A stretch of 18,911 bases of DNA, taken from NCBI GenBank assembly GCA_963580245.1, contig CAUZJO010000096.1:1-18911 (forward strand), given 5' to 3'. This document shows positions 14,869 through 18,911 of the stretch, in pieces. The DNA is from CAUZJO01 sp963580245. Lineage in GTDB: Bacteria > Sumerlaeota > Sumerlaeia > MVZB01. Position numbers and translations under genes: made by a program. The notes below the pieces were generated by a model that saw only the letters and a list, made by a program, of their open reading frames with translations, searched no databases and had not been told where the DNA came from. How positions within the stretch are numbered: position 1 is the first letter of the stretch; each line of letters begins with the position of its first letter.

Positions 14869-17022
14869 GTGGTTAGATTGAGGATGCCTTGTTTTCCAGT
14901 GTGCATGTTGTTCATCGCCTGCGCGGCATCAATTGGCGCCCAGCCGGAATCGGAAGAAGATCAAGAGCCGGCCATCACGCTCGGCGACTTGCTTGCGGAG
15001 ATGATCGATCTAAGGAAACTGGCCGAGTTTCCAGATCCCCCTTACGAAACCATACAATTCTCGTCGTACGACCGCCGAAGCACGGCACCGGGAGCCGCGG
15101 GGTGGTTCGCGAATAACGACGGATTCGGTGACGCGCCGATTCCGGGGTTTGAACAGGTCTTGGTGGAACCGGTCGACTTCGGGGCGGGGCGTTACTTGAT
15201 GCTTGACGTTCAGGGCCCCGGCGCGCTGGTGCGCACCTGGTCGGCCCAGCATCACGCCACGCCGGAAGTTCTGGAGGTCTACCTTGATGATCATAAAACG
15301 CCGCTGTTCAAGGGCGAAATGTGGCGTTTCTTTTATCATCGATCCCTCCCGCGCGGCGCGATGAATGAAGAATTGGCCGAGGGTTTCACCCAACGCGATG
15401 CGAATTACTTCCCGATCCCCTTCAACAAACGACTGCGTATCACCTGGACCGGACCCCTCGATCAATCCCATTTTCATCACGTGAACGTCCGTAAATATCA
15501 GGCCGGCGCGCGAGTCAAGACGTTTTCCGCGGAGGACCTCAAAACATACCGGAAACAAATAGAGGAGGTGCGTACAATCCTTTTGGGAGAAGACGACTTC
15601 CACGAACCAGGCGAAGCCGCTCGGAATGAAATCGAGTGGGACGTCGCGTTGGAAGCAGGTGAATCCGCCGATCTCTTCGACACAGACCAAACCGGTGCGA
15701 TCGATCAAATCACCTTGAAAATCGACGCCGAGGACACGTGGCGCGCGTTGCGTCAGGTGATTCTGCGAGGCTTCTTCGACGACGCGGACCGGTCACAAAT
15801 CGAGTCGCCCGCGGGTGACTTCTTCGGCAGCGGACCGGGGATCGCCCCTTTCGCCACGCTGCCGATGACCGTCACGCCCGACGGCGAGATGACGTGCCGT
15901 TTCGTGATGCCGTTTGAGCATCATGCCGTATTCCGGATCGAAAACTGGAGTGAACAGACGGTGAGATGCACGGGGCGGGTATCTTTCGGCCCTCCCGTGA
16001 GCGATCAGGACGAGCCGATGCACTTTCACGCTAAGTGGCGGGTCAATCATCAACTCGCCGCGGGCAACGGGGCAGATACGCAGGACATTCCGTTTCTATC
16101 CACCGGCGGGCGAGGTGTTTATGTCGGCACGGCCATCATGCTGCACAATGCGACCGACGTGGTCTCCGGACTCGGAAGCTGGTGGGGGGAAGGCGATGAA
16201 AAGATCTGGGTCGACGGCGCCGACTTTCCGACATGGTTCGGCACGGGCAGCGAAGATTACTTCAATTACTCCTGGAGCGCCAATCGCCTGTTTGATCAGG
16301 CTTACTGCGCCCAGCCCCTGTCGACCGGGCCGGCCAGCCGTGGGTTTATCGCGAACAATCGGTTCCACGTTATCGACGCGATCCCATTCAGGAGTCGGCT
16401 GGCGTTCTGCATGGAACTACTCCATCATTCGAGGGCCACGGATTTCAGTTACGCGCGGATCGCTTACTATTACGCCACCCCCCAAACGGTTGACGATCAC
16501 ATCAGGATCACCGCGGCGGACGTCCGCCAGGGAGTGGATCACCCGATGGGCTGGGAACCGACCGCCCTGGGAAGGGACGAGAATACGATCTTCATGCAGG
16601 CCGAAGATTTGATCGCCCCCGGGCAAGAGGGGCTGGAGATCGTAAGTGACCCGATGTGGAGCGGGGGAGAATTGGTCAGGTTCGTGCCGGAATCGGAAGG
16701 GGACGCGGCCCTGTTCCGATTCAAAGTAGATGAAGCCGGACATTATCAGATCAGCGGGACATTCGCGGTGACGCCGCGATCCGGTCTGGTGTCCCTGGTG
16801 GTTGACGATCAAGAACGAGGAGGCCCGGTTGATCTCTACACTCCGCACCTGACAATGCTGCGCAATATGTCGTTCCCGGGACGCTATCTTGAACCGGGTT
16901 CGCACACGATAAAGCTCGTCTGTCATGGGAAAAATGAAAACAGTGGCGGGATGGAGATCGGCGTCGATTTCTTCTGGGTCTCGCTCCGATCGAGTCAGGC
17001 ACCCTTGGGCGGCGACCCTTGA
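14869..17022 (+). CDS. Exported GH172 (DUF2961) glycoside hydrolase with carbohydrate-binding-like C-terminus
   Basis: 717 residues counted from a GTG at 14869. An ATG at 14884 is an alternative, but the GTG start gives two Arg before the hydrophobic signal (CMLFIACAASIGA). The mature part begins with the DUF2961 opening (ITLGDLLAEMIDLRKLAEFP, SSYDRRS, WFANNDGFG). The core has EGDEKIWVDG, then FGTGSEDYFNYSW. In the GH172 family, whose known members act on difructose anhydride or arabinan-type furanosides, two Glu in these motifs are the catalytic pair; here they are E441 and E462, 21 apart. Residues about 575-710 (IFMQAEDL, FKVDEAGHYQISGTF, LEPGSHTIKLVCHG, GVDFFWV) form a CBM-like beta-sandwich. 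It should cleave furanosidic sugars outside the cytoplasm. Convergent with the hydroxylase gene, 32 bases apart. Confidence 0.9.
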   Translation: MVRLRMPCFPVCMLFIACAASIGAQPESEEDQEPAITLGDLLAEMIDLRKLAEFPDPPYETIQFSSYDRRSTAPGAAGWFANNDGFGDAPIPGFEQVLVEPVDFGAGRYLMLDVQGPGALVRTWSAQHHATPEVLEVYLDDHKTPLFKGEMWRFFYHRSLPRGAMNEELAEGFTQRDANYFPIPFNKRLRITWTGPLDQSHFHHVNVRKYQAGARVKTFSAEDLKTYRKQIEEVRTILLGEDDFHEPGEAARNEIEWDVALEAGESADLFDTDQTGAIDQITLKIDAEDTWRALRQVILRGFFDDADRSQIESPAGDFFGSGPGIAPFATLPMTVTPDGEMTCRFVMPFEHHAVFRIENWSEQTVRCTGRVSFGPPVSDQDEPMHFHAKWRVNHQLAAGNGADTQDIPFLSTGGRGVYVGTAIMLHNATDVVSGLGSWWGEGDEKIWVDGADFPTWFGTGSEDYFNYSWSANRLFDQAYCAQPLSTGPASRGFIANNRFHVIDAIPFRSRLAFCMELLHHSRATDFSYARIAYYYATPQTVDDHIRITAADVRQGVDHPMGWEPTALGRDENTIFMQAEDLIAPGQEGLEIVSDPMWSGGELVRFVPESEGDAALFRFKVDEAGHYQISGTFAVTPRSGLVSLVVDDQERGGPVDLYTPHLTMLRNMSFPGRYLEPGSHTIKLVCHGKNENSGGMEIGVDFFWVSLRSSQAPLGGDP

Positions 17023-17054
17023 TGGGCCGCGCAGTCCTGATGTTCAGCCACCGA

Positions 17055-17897
17055 TCATGACCGATCACGGTCCCCTTCCGACTCGGCAGTGGGTTCGTCG
17101 TCTTTCGTCTCCCGGTGTGTCTTCCTCAACGGCGTTTTGAGCAACCCCGGAAGCCCCTGCCATTCCTGCCCGTCGAACTCATCCAGACCCAGGTTGATCG
17201 CATGGGTATCGGCCCGCAGGCGAAATGTTCTGAATATCCAGTCCCAATAGGGGAAAACCGAGCTGTAGTTCGAATCCGTTTCGGGCCTCCAGCGGCTGTG
17301 GTGGACCCTGTGCATCGCCGGCGTCACGATCAGTGCCAACAGCCCATGGTCGAGCCAACGCGGCAGCCGCACGTTCGAGTGATGCAGCAGGATGACGGGA
17401 AGCAGGATCGCCTCGTAGAGCGCGAGTTGCGGAAGGCTGATCCCAAACAGAGGCAAGACCAACATACGCGCGAGGGCGGAAAGCGCAACCTCGCCGGGAT
17501 GAAACCGCAGGGCCGTGCTGGCGTCCATCCGCGGGTCGCTGTGGTGCATGCGGTGAAAGCGCCACAGAAACGGGACCACGTGATTGGCGCGGTGCCACAG
17601 GTACATCCAAAAATCGAACAGCAGGATGGCCAGGACCGTTTCAAGCGCCGTGGGCCACGAAAACAGCCGCAGCAAACCGATCCCCTGGGTCCGCGACCAG
17701 TTCTCGATAAAGGCGAGCACCCCACTGAAGCAAAGGATCATCAGGATCGCATTGAACAGCCCGACGAACGCGTTTCTTGCGTCATGCTGCAGCCGCCGAC
17801 GGAGTTCCCCTGGGAATTCGGCATAGTAGGGGATAAACCCTTCGGCAATCCATAGGGTCGCCAGAACGAGGGCGGTCAGATATGCCTTTGGTTCCAT
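17055..17897 (-). CDS. Sterol desaturase / fatty-acid hydroxylase family di-iron membrane enzyme
   Basis: 280 residues from the ATG at 17897 (frame opens at TTG 17906). Membrane helices frame the histidine clusters of this family: HRANH (102-106), HRMHH (115-119), HHSN (172-175), and HRVHH (196-200). These residues bind the two irons that activate oxygen for hydroxylation or desaturation of a lipid. The rest is typical: LFDFWMYLWHR before the first cluster and YWDWIFRTF after the last. The hydrophilic tail (KTHRETKDDEPTAESEGDRDRS) is rich in charge. The substrate (fatty acyl chain, sterol or hopanoid-like lipid, carotenoid) cannot be read. It starts 39 bases after the ilvN stop on the same strand, so read-through is likely, although no functional link is evident. 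Confidence 0.88.
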   Translation of the reverse strand: MEPKAYLTALVLATLWIAEGFIPYYAEFPGELRRRLQHDARNAFVGLFNAILMILCFSGVLAFIENWSRTQGIGLLRLFSWPTALETVLAILLFDFWMYLWHRANHVVPFLWRFHRMHHSDPRMDASTALRFHPGEVALSALARMLVLPLFGISLPQLALYEAILLPVILLHHSNVRLPRWLDHGLLALIVTPAMHRVHHSRWRPETDSNYSSVFPYWDWIFRTFRLRADTHAINLGLDEFDGQEWQGLPGLLKTPLRKTHRETKDDEPTAESEGDRDRS

Positions 17898-17936
17898 CGC
17901 GGTCAAGCTCGCGCGGGGCGAAGGCCTTGAGGTTGG

Positions 17937-18449
17937 CTAAGCGTCGGGAATCGTCATCCGCCGTGTCCCGCGATGGAGGGCGATCCGGCCCGTGCGCGTC
18001 ATCTCAATGATCCCAAACGGACTGAACAACTCGATCAGGGCCGCGTTTTTGCCCAGCGTGCCGCTGATTTCGATGACCAGGCAGTCATGGTGAACGTCCA
18101 CGATCCGAGCGCGAAAGATGTCGCAGATCTGCATCACTTCTGAGCGCATCTCCTTGGCGCAACTGACCTTGACCAGCATCAGCTCGCGATCCACGTGGTC
18201 CTCTTCGCTCAGGTCCTCGACGTGGATGACCTCGGCCATCTTGGCCAGTTGGTTGATGATCTGGCGGATGATGTTGTCCTCGCCCGGCACGGCGATCGTA
18301 ATGCGCGAAGTCTTCGGGTCATGGGTCGTGCCAACCGCGAGCGACTCGATATTGTAGCCCCGCGCCGCGAACATTCCGCTGATGCGCGCCAAGACGCCCG
18401 GGTGGTTCTCGACCAGACAGGCAACTAAATGTGGGGAGGATTGGCTCAT
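17937..18449 (-). CDS. ilvN: Acetolactate synthase small (regulatory) subunit
   Basis: 170 residues, the normal length of IlvN/IlvH. The N-terminal ACT domain starts HLVACLVENHPGVLARISGMFAARGYNIESL, followed by SRITIAV, VIHVEDL and RELMLVKVS. The C-terminal half (IFRARIVDVHHDCLVIEISG, IELFSPFGIIEMTRTGRIAL) completes the small subunit. It binds valine and tunes the catalytic IlvB subunit at the entry of branched-chain amino-acid synthesis. ATG 18449 is chosen because homology begins right after it; the frame runs on to a TTG at 18518, and an AAGGAG near 18504 is too far upstream of 18449 to serve it. ilvB, usually just upstream, is absent: only intergenic DNA and a transposase-like tail are there. 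Confidence 0.93.
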   Translation of the reverse strand: MSQSSPHLVACLVENHPGVLARISGMFAARGYNIESLAVGTTHDPKTSRITIAVPGEDNIIRQIINQLAKMAEVIHVEDLSEEDHVDRELMLVKVSCAKEMRSEVMQICDIFRARIVDVHHDCLVIEISGTLGKNAALIELFSPFGIIEMTRTGRIALHRGTRRMTIPDA

Positions 18450-18518
18450 AATGATTTCAGGCTTGGCCTCGTGGATTGTCGTCTCCACGAGTTTAGGCCG
18501 GTCTCCTTGACCCGTCAA

Positions 18519-18740
18519 GGCTAACTCCAGAGGCTTTGGGGATCAGGTGTGATGCCAGATTGGGGAGTCAACGCCCCCCGATGAAGGTTCCCCACGCTCG
18601 TCTATGATCGTCTCTCGTCCTCGTAATCGGCCCTCATCATCGCGTACCACCTTGATTGCGACCTGAGAAAAAGACCGATTACGAGGACGAGAGCCGGGAG
18701 CCGACCCGAAGGGTACTGCGGCTAACCCATTCCCCGCAGT
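18519..18740. other. Intergenic region upstream of ilvN
   Basis: About 220 bases with no gene that I can support. It contains a long inverted repeat (18612-18693, listed separately). No leader-peptide attenuator of the Leu/Val/Ile-rich kind is visible. Confidence 0.45.
18612..18693. repeat. 19-bp perfect inverted repeat with 44-base spacer
   Basis: CTCTCGTCCTCGTAATCGG (18612-18630) is the exact reverse complement of CCGATTACGAGGACGAGAG (18675-18693). The bases outside and directly inside the arms do not pair, so the arms are sharply bounded. Possibly a large hairpin in the ilvN leader, the ends of a tiny non-autonomous element, or an intergenic repeat of the CGATTACGAG type. Confidence 0.7.
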
Positions 18741-18911
18741 TCAGAGCTTAGAAGTGCCCGTTTTCGAAAAAATTTGCATTTTTCGGGTAAAAGTCTGCAC
18801 TACATTTTGAATTCTTTTGGATCGGTTCGGCAGTGGAAGCCCCAGACGCTGGAGCAGAATCGCGAGGTGTTTTTCGGGACGGCTGACGGTCCGCAGCCGG
18901 ATTTCCCGGCC
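18741..18911 (-). pseudogene. Possible transposase C-terminal part (runs off window)
   Basis: The minus strand is open from the window edge to a TGA at 18741-18743 and encodes 56 residues: REIRLRTVSRPEKHLAILLQ, RLGLPLPNR, NVVQTF, then a basic tail. The pattern 'LRTVSRPE...LLQ.LGL.LP.....NVVQTF' looks like the end of IS1634/IS4-type transposases, but I am not certain. The bulk is outside the window, so intact versus decayed cannot be told, nor can a fused tail after NVVQTF be judged. If right, mobile DNA lies where ilvB would be expected. Confidence 0.42.

Noticed and set aside
14869..17022. GH172 protein as a lipoprotein (FIAC)
   Set aside because: Cys 18 follows FIA, a poor lipobox because of Phe at -3; an ordinary signal peptide ending IGA is at least as likely.

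Overview
This is a GC-rich bacterial window that I cannot place in a named species. A DUF1501-type fragment, a GH172/DUF2961 exported glycosidase, an exported protein with the 'FTYQGSL...GLFTVDLDFG' N-terminal domain and a second-type EF-G suggest an environmental, Planctomycetota-like or related candidate-phylum bacterium. That placement is inference from gene content. Almost everything from 213 to 10787 lies on the minus strand, 11015-17022 is on the plus strand, and 17055-18449 is minus again.

Left part (1-5000) is a scrapyard. It starts with the last 43 codons of an IS630-type transposase, followed by an intact GT4 glycosyltransferase. A visibly AT-richer island (about 1560-2660) carries one orphan gene and is bracketed by two 75%-identical direct repeats, each with a promoter-like sequence facing left. 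Next comes an IS5/IS1182-type transposase tail joined head-on to a frameshifted DUF1501 tail. The last element is a gene made of many short '[LF]-[FW]-P-[FL]' beta-type repeats that is broken by frameshifts, two of them at G runs.

Middle part (5136-10787) holds a polytopic membrane protein, a three-gene minus-strand unit, and a FusA2-type elongation factor G-like GTPase with its own good promoter and a TTG start. The three-gene unit is a MerR-like-HTH/MinD-FlhG-like ATPase, a short ExeA-type P-loop protein that ends before Walker B, and a coupled 66-residue ORF. It is the best candidate for an uncharacterised system.

Right part (11015-18911) contains a two-gene unit for lipid-linked sugar chemistry (GT2 polyprenyl-phosphate-type glycosyltransferase and a flippase-like/LPG-synthase-TM membrane protein). 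After it come an exported protein that looks like a decoration/tail-type beta domain split by a five-repeat propeller-like insert, a small cluster of palindromic repeats, and an exported GH172 enzyme with a carbohydrate-binding-like C-terminus. On the minus strand are a sterol-desaturase-family di-iron hydroxylase and an orphan ilvN/ilvH (acetolactate synthase regulatory subunit). The window closes with a 19-bp perfect inverted repeat and what may be another transposase tail.

The surface-glycan theme recurs (GT4, membrane protein, GT2, flippase-like, GH172), but these genes are dispersed rather than one operon. I saw no rRNA, tRNA or CRISPR array.
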